Part shown: positions 8,540 to 18,100 of the stretch, one piece after another
Layout of the letters: each line of letters begins with the position of its first letter
How positions within the stretch are numbered: the first letter of the stretch is position 1
NCBI GenBank assembly: GCA_020634035.1
Contig: JACKCM010000008.1
Coordinates: 1-64,000 of the forward strand
From: Candidatus Obscuribacterales bacterium
GTDB lineage: Bacteria > Cyanobacteriota > Vampirovibrionia > Obscuribacterales > Obscuribacteraceae
Direction: 5' to 3'
Length of the DNA stretch: 64,000 nucleotides
The notes under the pieces: model-generated
Told to the model about the DNA's origin: nothing
Seen by the model: only the letters and a program-made list of their open reading frames with translations
Database searches by the model: none
Position numbers and translations under genes: made by a program

Positions 8540-9183
8540 ATGAGATTCAAGAAGTGTAGTATGGGTGCTGTCCTATTGATACTTGTTGCCAGTCAGTCAT
8601 CCTTACCTCTAGCTGCCCTGGCAGATTCAGAAAAAAACAGGGAACGATGGATAAAAAATAAGACACGATGCTCCAGAGGGATGGTTCCTTGCTGGAACCG
8701 ATCCAGAAGAGTACAAGGCTAGTTTGGACAAGAGAAGTTTCATAGCGGTACCCGCAGTTGTCGAGTCGATTGCATCGCCGATAAAGCATCAGGTTGGACA
8801 ACGTTGATGCAGAATATGGGACCTGGAAGTATTTAGGTAAAAGACTTCGGATGAACTTTTGGGTTTGTTCGGAGAATGTCGGCTATGTTTCAGGATGGAT
8901 GCGTGTGGACGGTTCCAAGAAAGAAGTGCTGGCATTCGACAACATGTGCAATCGGACAGTCAAAGGGGATAGTGACTGGGTTAAGCAAGAGATTGTGCTC
9001 GATATCCCCAGAGAAAGTACAAATATTGGTTTCGGGGTTATTTTTAATGGCAACGGTAAGATGTGGGCGGATGATTTCTCATTTCAAGTAGTGGACCGGG
9101 AGACGCCCACGACCTCATGTCCATGCAGCCCTGGAGCGGTAAGAGATAAAGCTGCTCAAAACTTGGATTTTGAGTCGGACTAG
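8540..9183 (+). pseudogene. Frameshifted AraC-effector-like carbohydrate-binding-style protein
   Basis: The coding signal changes frame three times. MRFKKCSMGAVLLILVA... (signal peptide) starts at 8540 after GGGGAGA. APEGWFLAGTDPEEYKASL continues in another frame from 8670, SGTRSCRVDCIADKASGW in a third stretch from 8744, and YLGKRLRMNFWVCSENVGY onward to NLDFESD at 9183. Changing homopolymer lengths by one base (A run 8652-8657, T run near 8738-8740, T run near 8833-8835) would join them into one exported protein of about 210 aa. It aligns along its length with the intact gene at 12006-12560 (shared VKGDxDW and NLDFE). Either a decayed gene or assembly errors. Confidence 0.75.
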
Positions 9184-9348
9184 GAAGCGGTATCTAGCCA
9201 GGAAAATCTGTCAGGCAGTGCTTTGTCACGATGCGGTCACTCTGCTCAATTAATGTGAAAAATGTGGCAAGCGCAAATTACTAGCCGCTCTATCTATTTT
9301 CTGTTGGTCACTCCTGTTGAGTGGTCAAGTTTATTTTGAGGAAATACC

Positions 9349-9958
9349 ATGGCTGAAAATCAACTGGAAACACCGAAGGCACCTGTAGAAAAAGCCAGTG
9401 GTAGTGCGGACTTTAAAATGTCTCAAGAAGCCGATGCGTTGCTTCGCGAGAAGCCTGTACAAACCAATGAAAGTATGTCCGCAGGAAAAGAAGTCGACGG
9501 AAAGTTTGGAACGCCTTTGATAGTCTTTGGTGAGAACGGAGCACTGACCTTCGACAGTAAGCTTGTTGACAAGCCAGATCCGGCTGGTTCGGAAAATAAA
9601 TTCATTGATAGTGTCAATTCAGTGCGGGGGTCAGAGCAGCTTGAGACAAGCGACGCCAACGCGATAGCCGGGTCTTCATGAGTCAGCAGATGGATGTCGA
9701 CCCTGTTAAAGAAGGATTGATCTCGCTAATGAACACTTCCCGGGAGACAGCGAGGCGGATATAGCGAAGAGAAACAGTGCTTTTCTTGCTTTGATGAAGA
9801 TGAAGGAGAACCGGGCTTCGAAAATCTGGATATGGAAAGTCTTACCGGCAAGTTCAGTCCAAAGGACCTGGTTTCATTTGCGAAAAATGGCGAACGAGGC
9901 GGGTGCTTTTGATTCTCATGGCGCCGGTGGTGAACTCGCGGACAATAAGATAGGGTAA
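9349..9958 (+). pseudogene. Hypothetical protein, reading frame apparently broken by indels
   Basis: A clean frame of 110 aa starts at ATG 9349 behind GAGGA and stops at 9681, but protein-like sequence continues in other frames. MSQQMDVDPVKEGLISL starts at an ATGA overlap at 9678, then LANEHFPGDSEADIAKRNSA from about 9722, FDEDEGEPGFENLDMESLTG from 9790, and FDSHGAGGELADNKIG ending at TAA 9956-9958. Adding a T near 9790 and removing a G near 9901-9903 would fuse the later pieces. The product would be an acidic, low-complexity protein of about 200 aa without a signal peptide; no family recognised. The alternative is a true 110-aa protein followed by debris. Confidence 0.5.
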
Positions 9959-10009
9959 GGTCGGGACCGTTCAAATCATTCGCCCCGATTGAATGAGGGT
10001 GTAAGGCGC

Positions 10010-10504
10010 TTACAGCGTTTTATACATCACGAAAGCATCTACGAATCCCAACAAAGGGTGGGCATAGGCTTTCGGCAAAGTGCCGACAATCTCAAAGCCG
10101 TGCTTCTGCCACAGACTGACTGCACCTTTGTTGGTGCTTATCACGAAGTTGAATTGCATGGCTCTAAAATTTTGCTGCCTGGCTTGCTCTTGTGAATGAG
10201 TGCACATGGCGGATGCGATACCGTGGCCGGTGGCTTCTGGCGCCACGATATAGCCGCAGTTTGCTACGTGTGAGCCACCTCCTGATTGATTCGCCTTCAG
10301 GTAATATGTCCCAAGGGCGGTGTTGTTTCGCTCTGCGATAAATACCTGGTGCACCGGTTGCAGCCAGTATGTAAGACCGTCTACTTTCGAAATGTTCTGA
10401 TCAACCGGATAGCTCTCGCCGCTACGAAAGGTGGGCTCCAGTATCGACCACAGGTTATCTCTATCGCTTTCTCGATAGTTTCGTATGTGGATATCCGATG
10501 CCAT
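10010..10504 (-). CDS. GNAT family N-acetyltransferase
   Basis: 164 aa. Residues 5-160 follow the GNAT fold: DIHIRNYRESDRDNLWSIL at the start, the strand QVFIAERNNTALGTYYLKA, then GYIVAPEATGHGIASAM, the acetyl-CoA pyrophosphate loop (normally Q/RxxGxG/A, here ATGHGIA). NFVISTNKGAVSLWQKHGFEIVGTLPKAY is the typical C-terminal block with the asparagine/lysine before the last helix. These enzymes transfer an acetyl group from acetyl-CoA to amines; the substrate cannot be read from sequence. It sits 20 bp downstream of the pirin-like gene on the same strand. Confidence 0.9.
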   Translation of the reverse strand: MASDIHIRNYRESDRDNLWSILEPTFRSGESYPVDQNISKVDGLTYWLQPVHQVFIAERNNTALGTYYLKANQSGGGSHVANCGYIVAPEATGHGIASAMCTHSQEQARQQNFRAMQFNFVISTNKGAVSLWQKHGFEIVGTLPKAYAHPLLGFVDAFVMYKTL

Positions 10505-10523
10505 TGACTATGAGTCTCCGGAC

Positions 10524-11278
10524 TTAAGTAAGATAGAACAAGAGCAGTCGACAGTCTTCCACGGCGGTAATTCGCTCTACTCTGGTAAATTCGAATCCGG
10601 CTCCGTCACCGGCTTCTAAAATGTGCTCTGCCAGTTTTACTTTGCCTTCCAGAATTTGGAGAAAGCCGTATGGATAGTCTTGTTTTTGCGGAAAGTTGAT
10701 GGTTTCATCTTTTTCATATACGCCAAGTGTTATTTCTGCATTCTGGTTGATCGACATGGTATCGTCGCCACCGGCTGGTGTCACAATAGGTGTCATAGAG
10801 TTTTTCTGATACCTGGCTCTTTAATACTCTTTTGTTGATATCCGGGTTTTAAATCTTTTGCGTGGGGCTTGATCCAGATCTGGTAGAAGTGGCATTCATC
10901 GTCTTCAGAGGCGTTGAATTCGCTGTGGATTACGCCTTCACCGGCGGTCATGAGCTGAAAATCCCCCGGCTCTATGACCGAGCCGTTGCCCATGCTGTCT
11001 TTGTGGGCAAGCTTGCCGGAGATTACATAGGTCAGGATCTCCATGTCGCTGTGGGGATGATTTGGAAATCCGCGCGAGGGAGATACCCTGTCCTCGTTGA
11101 CAACCCTGAGAGAGCGATAGCCCATTTTGTCCGGGTTGTAATATTCGGCGAAAGAAAAGCTGTGTTTGCTGTCCAGCCATTCGGTCTTGGTTTCTCCCCG
11201 GGAGGAGGCTTTGATAATCATCATCGGGATTGCCTGCGCGATACCTGGTTGTGCTTCCTGATTGAGCAGTTTTACCAT
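10524..11278 (-). pseudogene. Pirin-like (YhhW-type) bicupin, split into two frames
   Basis: Two frames overlapping by 4 bases together make one pirin. The first (10793-11278, 161 aa) has the cupin-1 signature GFPNHPHSDMEILTYVISG, then GEGVIHSEFN and YQIWIKPHAKDLKPGYQQ. The second (10524-10796, 90 aa) matches the C-terminal cupin (MSINQNAEITLGVY, YGFLQILEGKVKLAEH, GDGAGFEF). Intact YhhW-type pirins are about 230-290 aa. The frames meet at CTATGAC, preceded by a run of five A (10802-10806); one more A would fuse them. Such proteins bind a metal and can oxidise quercetin. A coupled two-subunit arrangement through the ATGA overlap is possible but less likely. Confidence 0.75.
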
Positions 11279-11353
11279 ATTGTGGAGTGCTGCTGTTAAT
11301 GAAAGGGCGGAGGAACTTTACTTATCTGGCTTGGCAATGTATTGACTTGCGTA

Positions 11354-11382
11354 TTGACAAAAATGCACTATCTGGCTACAAT
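11354..11382 (+). promoter_or_regulatory. Near-consensus sigma-70-type promoter of the toxin-antitoxin pair
   Basis: TTGACA (11354-11359), a 17-nt spacer and TACAAT (11377-11382) make one of the best housekeeping promoters in the window: the -35 is perfect and the -10 matches 5 of 6. Transcription would start near 11389, just before the BrnT-like gene. No extra palindrome for autoregulation is obvious. Confidence 0.7.
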
Positions 11383-11426
11383 TTCAGTATCGGTATCTGT
11401 TGGGTCCTCATAAAGTGTGGTTCGTG

Positions 11427-11690
11427 ATGCCAGGCTATAAGAAGCTTCGGAATTCAGGAGTTACCTTTGTCTTCAAGTACGATGAGGTAGATGATTCACT
11501 GCTGCATATTTATGCCAGGCATATGTGCGGAGCAGAAGATGCGATAAGCGTTTTCTTTGAGGCTGAGGAAGACAAATGGAATTCGGAATTTGAGAGATAT
11601 GAGAGCCAGAACGATACCCATGTTCTCTATTGGTTCTGGATAGATGAGCCCACTCAAGTTGTGATGGTGATTTCCTGTTTTAGAAGGTGA
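11427..11690 (+). CDS. BrnT-like toxin component (putative ribonuclease)
   Basis: 87 aa from ATG 11427; a TTG at 11400 would extend it by nine residues but leaves only about 11 nt of leader. The chain has FVFKYDEVDDS followed by HIYARHMCGAEDAISVFFEA and ends with VLYWFWIDEPTQVVMVISCFRR. This order (FxWDE, a helix with KHGVSxEEAxxVF, a hydrophobic strand, then a strand ending in a basic S/TAR-like tip) is the BrnT layout. BrnT toxins are RelE-fold RNases, usually encoded before their ribbon-helix-helix antitoxin, as here. Sequence similarity is weak, so the call leans on gene order. Confidence 0.55.
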   Translation: MPGYKKLRNSGVTFVFKYDEVDDSLLHIYARHMCGAEDAISVFFEAEEDKWNSEFERYESQNDTHVLYWFWIDEPTQVVMVISCFRR

Positions 11691-11695
11691 GGAGT

Positions 11696-11962
11696 ATGGC
11701 TAAAAGGCAGCGGCAAAGTCAGGAGATTGAAGATCTTGGTGACTTCGATTTGCCGCCGGACCTGGATAAGAAGGTCAAAAGAATGATCACAGAAGCGGAC
11801 GAAGAAGTTCGAGTGAATTTTCGGTGGACGAAAAAACAAGTTGATTTGCTCAAGCGTGCAGCTAAACTCAGAGGAGTAAGGTATCAGACATACATGAAGC
11901 AGTTGCTTTATGAGGGAGCTATGCGCGATCTTGAGAGAGAAAACAACCTGTTCTCGAAATAA
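11696..11962 (+). CDS. CopG-type ribbon-helix-helix antitoxin
   Basis: 88 aa from ATG 11696, with AAGGTGAGG just upstream; a GTG at 11687 overlaps the toxin stop as GTGA. The N-terminal half is acidic and probably disordered until it contacts a partner (EIEDLGDFDLPPDLDKKVK). The C-terminal half, VNFRWTKKQVDLLKRAAKLRG then VRYQTYMKQLLYEGAMRDL, is the CopG antitoxin ribbon-helix-helix: a short DNA-contacting strand and two helices. Such proteins neutralise the upstream toxin and repress their own promoter. The pair looks intact. Confidence 0.82.
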   Translation: MAKRQRQSQEIEDLGDFDLPPDLDKKVKRMITEADEEVRVNFRWTKKQVDLLKRAAKLRGVRYQTYMKQLLYEGAMRDLERENNLFSK

Positions 11963-12005
11963 GGTCGAATCGTGCCGATGAATGTGCTTGCAGAAGTGAA
12001 ATCAG

Positions 12006-12560
12006 CTAATCAAGCTCAAAGTCGAGATTCATCGCTTCGTCGTTTATGTAAGCCGGCACGAAATAATTGTAGTCACCGTCATTGATATCATTGATCTGAC
12101 CGTCACCGGTAGAAAGATTGAATTCGGTGCAGTATGATTTGCCACTTCCGCAGAGCATGAAACCGAATACGATGGCATGGGCATGCTCCGCCACAGGTAG
12201 CGTGATCTCGTACTTGTTCCAATCGGTGTCACCCTTCACCGGTCGCTCATACATGTTCTCGAACTCCAGAGGACCTACATTAGCGCTGGCGTCCCCATCG
12301 ACTCGCAACCAGATGCCTGCCCATCCATCGACATCTTCTGTCTTTAACCAGGCAGATAAAGTCACTTTCTTGCCGCGGTATTTTACCGCGCGAATCCCCT
12401 GGGTCAGCGTCCCGAAGCCGTCGGCAGCATCCGTCTTAGATTTGATGAAAGCGCTTCGTTTCTCGTTGTGTTTGGCATCGCCGGTCGAGCCGAAATTGTA
12501 TTTGCCTTCGTTGTGACCGGTCACAACCCAGCCCTGCGGTATGGTTCTGGTTCTTCCCAT
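12006..12560 (-). CDS. AraC-effector-like/jelly-roll domain protein, intact paralog of the 8.5-kb pseudogene
   Basis: 184 aa from ATG 12560, which has AAGGAG eight nt upstream; a longer GTG start would overlap that site. The body reads PQGWVVTGHNEGKYNFG, then RGKKVTLSAWLKTEDVDGW, WLRVDGDA, RPVKGDTDWNKYEITLPV and a final MNLDFELD. This beta-sandwich unit is common as a C-terminal or stand-alone domain beside AraC-type regulators and resembles carbohydrate-binding modules (KTEDVxGWAGxWxRVDG). No DNA-binding domain or signal peptide is present, unlike the paralog at 8540, which has one. Ligand unknown. Confidence 0.72.
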   Translation of the reverse strand: MGRTRTIPQGWVVTGHNEGKYNFGSTGDAKHNEKRSAFIKSKTDAADGFGTLTQGIRAVKYRGKKVTLSAWLKTEDVDGWAGIWLRVDGDASANVGPLEFENMYERPVKGDTDWNKYEITLPVAEHAHAIVFGFMLCGSGKSYCTEFNLSTGDGQINDINDGDYNYFVPAYINDEAMNLDFELD

Positions 12561-12623
12561 GGATATGCTCTCCTTCACAGCAATGCTATTTTACTACGTC
12601 GAAGATTGATGCCGAACCAGGAG

Positions 12624-13007
12624 CTAGCTCTGCGTTCTTGGCGCCGGATGCTTTGTCGATTTGTAGCAGATAAGCAGCGCTGCAAAATAAGAATACAGGC
12701 TTAAGAGGAAAGAGAGGAAAATAACACAAAGGTACCAGTTATAGTCGTTCGTCGTGTCTCCTGCTACCAGGGTGGCAAATTCGAACGCGCTGAGAATCAA
12801 TGCGATCGAGAAGGTTATCCTGAAGGTTTTCGACAGCGCCAGAGTAGATTCGGGCTTTTTGTCGTGGTAGAGAAATCCGAAGATCGGCCAGATAAAGAAG
12901 CTGCCCCAGAACAACAGAATTTCGACCAGGATGCCATCACCAAACCAGGCGTGGTATCCGCCAAGAATGAAAACACAAATACATATAAGCGCACCGAGCC
13001 TGCCCAA
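12624..13007 (-). CDS. Small integral membrane protein, hypothetical
   Basis: 127 aa with four likely transmembrane segments: about 5-23, 27-46, 65-83 and 91-113, separated by short polar loops (YHDKKPES, AGDTTNDYN). The C terminus is basic and probably cytoplasmic. No family recognised. It lies 63 bp upstream of the effector-like gene on the same strand and might be cotranscribed with it. The following 160 bp (13008-13167) hold nothing I can support. Confidence 0.6.
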   Translation of the reverse strand: MGRLGALICICVFILGGYHAWFGDGILVEILLFWGSFFIWPIFGFLYHDKKPESTLALSKTFRITFSIALILSAFEFATLVAGDTTNDYNWYLCVIFLSFLLSLYSYFAALLICYKSTKHPAPRTQS

Positions 13008-13167
13008 AACCTATTTGTCCTTCCTGTGCCAGCCGAGTCTCTTTTGCTTACTTCTTACTTTGATTCGTTTTACCTATGGATCATTTTACCATCAGCGGTT
13101 TCGTGCCAGAGCCTGGCCAGCAAGCAGCGTGATGGTGATGCCTGACTTCTTAGATGCGCAATCGGGT

Positions 13168-13866
13168 CTAGTGCCGGACCCGGTGTCTCTCATTCCAGAC
13201 TTCCAGGGCGACCTCGCGTTTCTTGAGTCCCTGGCTCTTTCGCTTGAATTTGTCTGTTTCGCTCAGAATCTTGTCAAAGATTCTGTCGCCAATATTCGCC
13301 GCTGCTTTAGAGGATCTGTACTCCATCGCCCTTGCAATCTCTGACCAGCTTTTGCCGTCGCGAAGCATTTCCATCAGCTGTGCTTCTCTGGCAGATATCG
13401 AATCTCTCAGGAAAGCGAAGCGCATTTCGTTGGATATCATTAGGACCCGACCTTCCAGAGCAAGTTTCAACTCGGTTATAAGATTGTAGATGGATTCCAT
13501 CTCCATATCTTTGCATAGATAGCCGTCGCACCCTTGATCGAGAGCATCTTTTCCGTCATCGAGATCCCTGGAGTTTGTCAAAATTACCACGGTTCCGAAA
13601 AATCGAGCTTCTTCTCGCAGGCGCCGAAGTATGCGTAAACCCGCCCGGGGGTTGGTGTGTTTGTCGTCCATGTAATAGGGTAGGTTGAGGTCGAGAATTA
13701 TGCCATCAACCTTGTTGTGACCCTCTTCGTTAATCCATTCGATTGCTTCGATTTCGCTCGACATCGAGCTGACGACTTGAAAGTGTGCGTCGTCTTCTAG
13801 TAAATCTTTTATGACATCTTTGAACAGATCGTCGTTGTCGATTATGGCTACCCTGAGACCGTTCAT
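13168..13866 (-). CDS. Response regulator with C-terminal LuxR-like helix-turn-helix
   Basis: 232 aa. The receiver domain (1-135) has the acidic pocket D10/D12/D13 in IIDNDD, the phosphoacceptor D59 in GIILDLNLP, T97 in VVILTNS and K119 in YLCKD. The loop after D59 (YYMDDKHTNPRAG) is longer than usual. Residues 155-210 (ISAREAQLMEMLRDGKSWSEIARAMEY) match the LuxR/FixJ-type HTH start, though the recognition helix is unusual. No histidine kinase is adjacent, so it is an orphan. Likely a DNA-binding regulator activated by phosphorylation at D59. Confidence 0.85.
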   Translation of the reverse strand: MNGLRVAIIDNDDLFKDVIKDLLEDDAHFQVVSSMSSEIEAIEWINEEGHNKVDGIILDLNLPYYMDDKHTNPRAGLRILRRLREEARFFGTVVILTNSRDLDDGKDALDQGCDGYLCKDMEMESIYNLITELKLALEGRVLMISNEMRFAFLRDSISAREAQLMEMLRDGKSWSEIARAMEYRSSKAAANIGDRIFDKILSETDKFKRKSQGLKKREVALEVWNERHRVRH

Positions 13867-14265
13867 CGGGATACCTCTGCGTTTGGCTTCATCAATAGAT
13901 AGCGCATTTTGTGCAATGCGCGGCTTGATATCTATGCAATTAATTCTATCCGATACTTGTGATCAAATTGAAATGGTGGCGTGGGCGACGGATACCGCCC
14001 ATAGTATCGGCATGTGGTTCCTGTTCGTCTTACGGCATCAATGGAGCTGGACACTTCATTATCTATTATAGTCTAAACAGAAAAGGTGTGTACACGGGCA
14101 AAGCTATAAATAACTATATAAAACCCCAGGGGTGATTCGCGGCTTGATTGCAAAAAGTAGAGTATAGTCTACGAAATTTCCTGTTGAGCTGTTGGAAAAG
14201 AGATTGCTATTGTGGTAGTACCCGAAGACCAGCCAAAACAGGGCTTTCCAGAGAGGGCTCATTTT
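13867..14265. other. Intergenic region between divergent genes
   Basis: About 400 bp separate the response-regulator start from the ATG chosen for the next gene. It must hold two promoters, but I see no near-consensus pair. An A/T-rich stretch with repeated TATAGT-type hexamers (14063-14068, 14164-14169) could contain a -10 for the rightward gene. No RNA gene or strong hairpin seen. Confidence 0.35.
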
Positions 14266-14961
14266 ATGAAAGACCATACCAATACTACTGCTAATACCGT
14301 GAGAATATCGCTTAGATCAGATGATCTGGCCACGCAAACAATTGTTGATCAGTTGAATGCTGTGGTGACTCGCGCAAATGCAATTCATCAACTTAAACAG
14401 GAACAAGATACAGACGCCCAGGGGCATGAGTTCAGCATGAATTACTGGAAGAGAAGGAAGATCATCGCCGATCTCTATCACAGTAGAACCCATTCTGACT
14501 TAAAGTCGCTAGAGCCGACGGCAGCCAGAGCAATCTCGAACGCGCTTGGACGCCTGCCGGACGAAGAGGCCAATCTCGAAACCAGGGCCTATGCTGTTCT
14601 AAATTTCAATACTAGCGAAGAATTCAACCGTACTCAGTCTCCTGACAGGAAGAATGATCTGCCTTATGAACTGGAGCTGGTACAGAAGGAGGGCACCCCT
14701 GTGACGATACTTGCAGAGTTGGCGACAAGCAGGCATATAGAAGTGCGCGAAGCAATAGCCGACAATCCTGCCACTCCCTATGGCATTCTACTTTCTCTGG
14801 CGCTGGGCGATAGTGTCGATCTGCGCTATTACATGGCGGAGAACCATAACCTGCCCGAGGGTATTCTCTTGATTTTGATGGAGGACGATAATCCCTACGT
14901 CGCCGACCGTGCCGACAGGACGATGGCGCGTTTGAGGCTAGAGGGTGAATCTGCCGCGTAG
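14266..14961 (+). CDS. Leucine-rich-repeat-variant-like protein
   Basis: 231 aa from ATG 14266, with AGAGAGGG eight nt upstream; a GTG at 14212 would add 18 residues. The C-terminal 80 residues hold about three helical repeats of the form TPxxILxxLAxxxxxxVRxxIADNPxTP: TPVTILAELATSRHIEVREA, then YGILLSLALGDSVDLRYYMA, then EGILLILMEDDNPYVADRA. This is the LRV/HEAT-like pattern, usually a protein-binding surface. The N-terminal half is polar and helical with no recognised domain. No signal peptide, so probably cytoplasmic. Binding partner unknown. Confidence 0.65.
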   Translation: MKDHTNTTANTVRISLRSDDLATQTIVDQLNAVVTRANAIHQLKQEQDTDAQGHEFSMNYWKRRKIIADLYHSRTHSDLKSLEPTAARAISNALGRLPDEEANLETRAYAVLNFNTSEEFNRTQSPDRKNDLPYELELVQKEGTPVTILAELATSRHIEVREAIADNPATPYGILLSLALGDSVDLRYYMAENHNLPEGILLILMEDDNPYVADRADRTMARLRLEGESAA

Positions 14962-15101
14962 ATCACAACAAGGACTAGCTCTTAGGCGCCAGGCGACTGC
15001 GTTTCGGCCGATCTGAAAGTTCGTAACTTCATCAATAATATCGAGATTTTAGCTCCCGAGAAGCATACAATGTTTACTGCGTATGTTTCCGGGGACTCGA
15101 T

Positions 15102-18100
15102 ATGAAACTGATTCGGCATGCTCTTTTGGTCTGGACTGCTTTCGCTTTTGCAATTGCCGCCAGCGCTGCTGAGTGTCGCGAGATTGAGCCGTTCCCTCGA
15201 CAGCTGGAGAACAATCGGTTTCGAGACTCACAAAGTAGCAGGAGCGATTTGTTTAGCGATACCTTTGAGGAGATCCATCATGTCTCTCGACGAGACACAG
15301 TCGACGCCCCGGAAGAGGGCATTGAACTTCGTGAACTTCCTTCGTCAAATCTGCAATCTACTGTCGATTCGATAGAAAAAATTGATCTAGGTGCTTCTGC
15401 AGGCACAAGGGAAAGGAGTTCGGTTCTTGATCGCGTTCAACAATCAGATGGGTCTCCTGCGCAGTCTATTTCTATTCTGGTCGGTTCTGATCGTACAGGT
15501 AAAGGTCCGAGTTTGACGATTCCGGCTTGTAAGCAGCGCCAGCAATCTAGAATAACAGATGGTTTTCTTCGAATAGATTCTTGTTTCCCTGATGGAAGTG
15601 AGAATCGCGAAATGGTAGAGCTAAAGAATGTCTGCTTGATATTTTCAGAGCCGATGGTGCCACCATCCGAAGTTAGAAAGGAAGCTTCTAAGGTAGTACC
15701 TGCGATTCTTGATCCGATGCCTGATGGGAGCTGGCGCTGGATAGATCCTTGTACCCTTGTATTCGAAACCAAGAGTGGCTATTTCCCCGCCGCTACTAAT
15801 TATCTGCTTCATGTACCTGCGAAAACCAAGTCCCTTAGCGGGCGCACAATCGATAAGCCGTTAAATGTGAAATTTAAAACCAGGAAGCTGTCGGTGTATG
15901 CAAGCGTGGCTTATCCCAGTCGGTTTTTGCTGGTAAATTTCAGTCAGCCGGTTGATACGTCTAATTTGTTGAAGAAAGTTCGGTGCAGCTACGATGGTGA
16001 GCCCATTGCTTTGAGAAATTGCACCGATATAGAAGTTAAAGCTGCAGCAGTCAAGGATGCTCCAGGTACTTATAAAATGTTCGCGCCAAAGGGCGTTCTG
16101 CCGATTGATGACTTTGATATGAAAGTGTCAGTATCCGGTGGAATCAAGCCTTTGAAAGGAAACATTCCAAGCGAAGAACTCAAAGAGACAACGGTTCGTT
16201 TCAGGAGCAGTCTCCTGACAGCGATCAAGAGCGATTCTGATTTGGCCAGGTATAGGCGATCGGTTTGGCTGTCAGTTGCTAAAGCCGTCTCGCGTTATTG
16301 TCCCGGCGATGACATGCAAATTTCATTTTCCGATGGAATTGCAGAAGGCAATGACTATGATAAGGTTTTGGTATCACCGGCAATCGAAAACATGCGCCTG
16401 TATAGATACGGTCCTCATTTGATAATCAGCGGCGATACTCAGCCCCATACAAATTATCGGGTAACAATTCGAGAAGGTTTCAAGGGAAGCGTCAGCCGGC
16501 TCAAGTATGATGAATCGCTTGTTCTTCAGGTCGGTGGTTACCCTTCAGGTTTGATTTCACCTTATGCAGCAGCATATAGATTTAGCGCCAGCAATGCAGG
16601 CGACTATGTTGTTCGTTCGATAAACTTGAAAAGTATCAGGGTCCGAGCTTATGATTATCATCCGGAAAGTAGCAGATATCCGGTGCCTTCGTGGAACTAC
16701 AATCCGTCTTCTGCGCCAGTGTTTGAAGCTACCTATGATACCAGCGGTAAGCGAGACCAGATTCAAGCCACCAAAGTATCTTTGGCCGATGTTGTCCGTC
16801 GTGGACACCGGCAGTTGGCCATAGTCGTAGAAGGAGATTCAGGTCAGAAGGCATCTGAGCGAATCAGAAGACCTGGTCTGGTCAATAGGTACCAGATGTG
16901 GGTACAGTATTCTGACCTCGCTCTAGCAATTTTGCCGGCCGGTGATCAGTTTGTTTGTTGTGTTTCTGATTCTCGCTCCGGAGCACCGATTGAAAATGCA
17001 AAGGTTCGTCACCTGCCGGGCGGCAGTTTCGTTAGAACAGACAAACTAGGGCTTGCCAGAATTCCTGTCCCCGAGGGTCTCAATAATTATGAACCAAAGT
17101 ACTTCTGCGCAATTCTCGATAAAGACATCATATTCTCCACTTACCAGGGTCGGCCTTTTCAGGTACCAGAGTATGCCAGGCAAAGCTGGCATGCTGAACT
17201 CGATTTGACAAACATCGACCGGGGAGAAAAGTCTGCTTTCTGGGGTTGGGTAAAGGTGCCGACTACCATTACCGAAAATGGTTTCCGGAACCGCGTTGTT
17301 TATGAATTTTGCGATGCATTTGGAAAAGTCCTGGACTCTGGTCAGTGCGAACTGAACAGCCAGGGTGGCTTCTCCGGATCTGTGAAAGTGCCGGCTGAGG
17401 CTCCATATGGAGAGGCAAAGCTAAAACTCAGATTAGTCGCCGAATCAGGTAAGTCTCTGAGCGAATATGAAGTGGGTGCCTTGGTATTCAAGAAAGAGGT
17501 TCAATCTCATGATGCCTTTAGTTTGACAGTGGAGCGCCGACCATCCCGGGATGGGCTTGTTTCTGTTCAGGCTTCGTTGTCTCCCGGCAGCCGTTTGTTC
17601 TTGCCTCCGCTTTTGAAGAAGTTCGACAATCCTGTAAATCTGAACTGGTTCGCTTCGATTCACAAGGCCGAATTCAAATCAAAAAAATGGACGGATTACT
17701 GTTTCATAGATCCGGACCAATCGCATCAGAGTGATGTAAAGAGCAAGAATCTCTCTGTGACCTATGATGGTTCACGACCTTCTTGCATAATTGCCTCGGT
17801 GCCAGAGGATAAGCTCCTGCTCTCGCCCTTGCATTTTGAAGTGCGGGCGCAGCTTTCTGGAGTTGCTGTAAATAATCCCGGTGTCCAAGAGTCACTTACG
17901 TTGCACACAGAAGATAAGTATGTAGGAGTGAAAGCTGAGCGATTTCTTGGAATTGACGATCAACGTATATCCTTGAGCACTATTGTTTGCGACCCAAAAG
18001 ACAGGGCCGTTCCGTCAGTGCCGGTGGAGATTCTTGTGGTTGATCCGGAGGCTGTCGGTGACTATTCGGTTGGTAGCAAAAATCTTCTTGCCAAGGTTTT

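Noticed and set aside
10862..11299. 145-residue plus-strand frame
   Set aside because: Antisense to the pirin-like gene, whose cupin motifs are clear.
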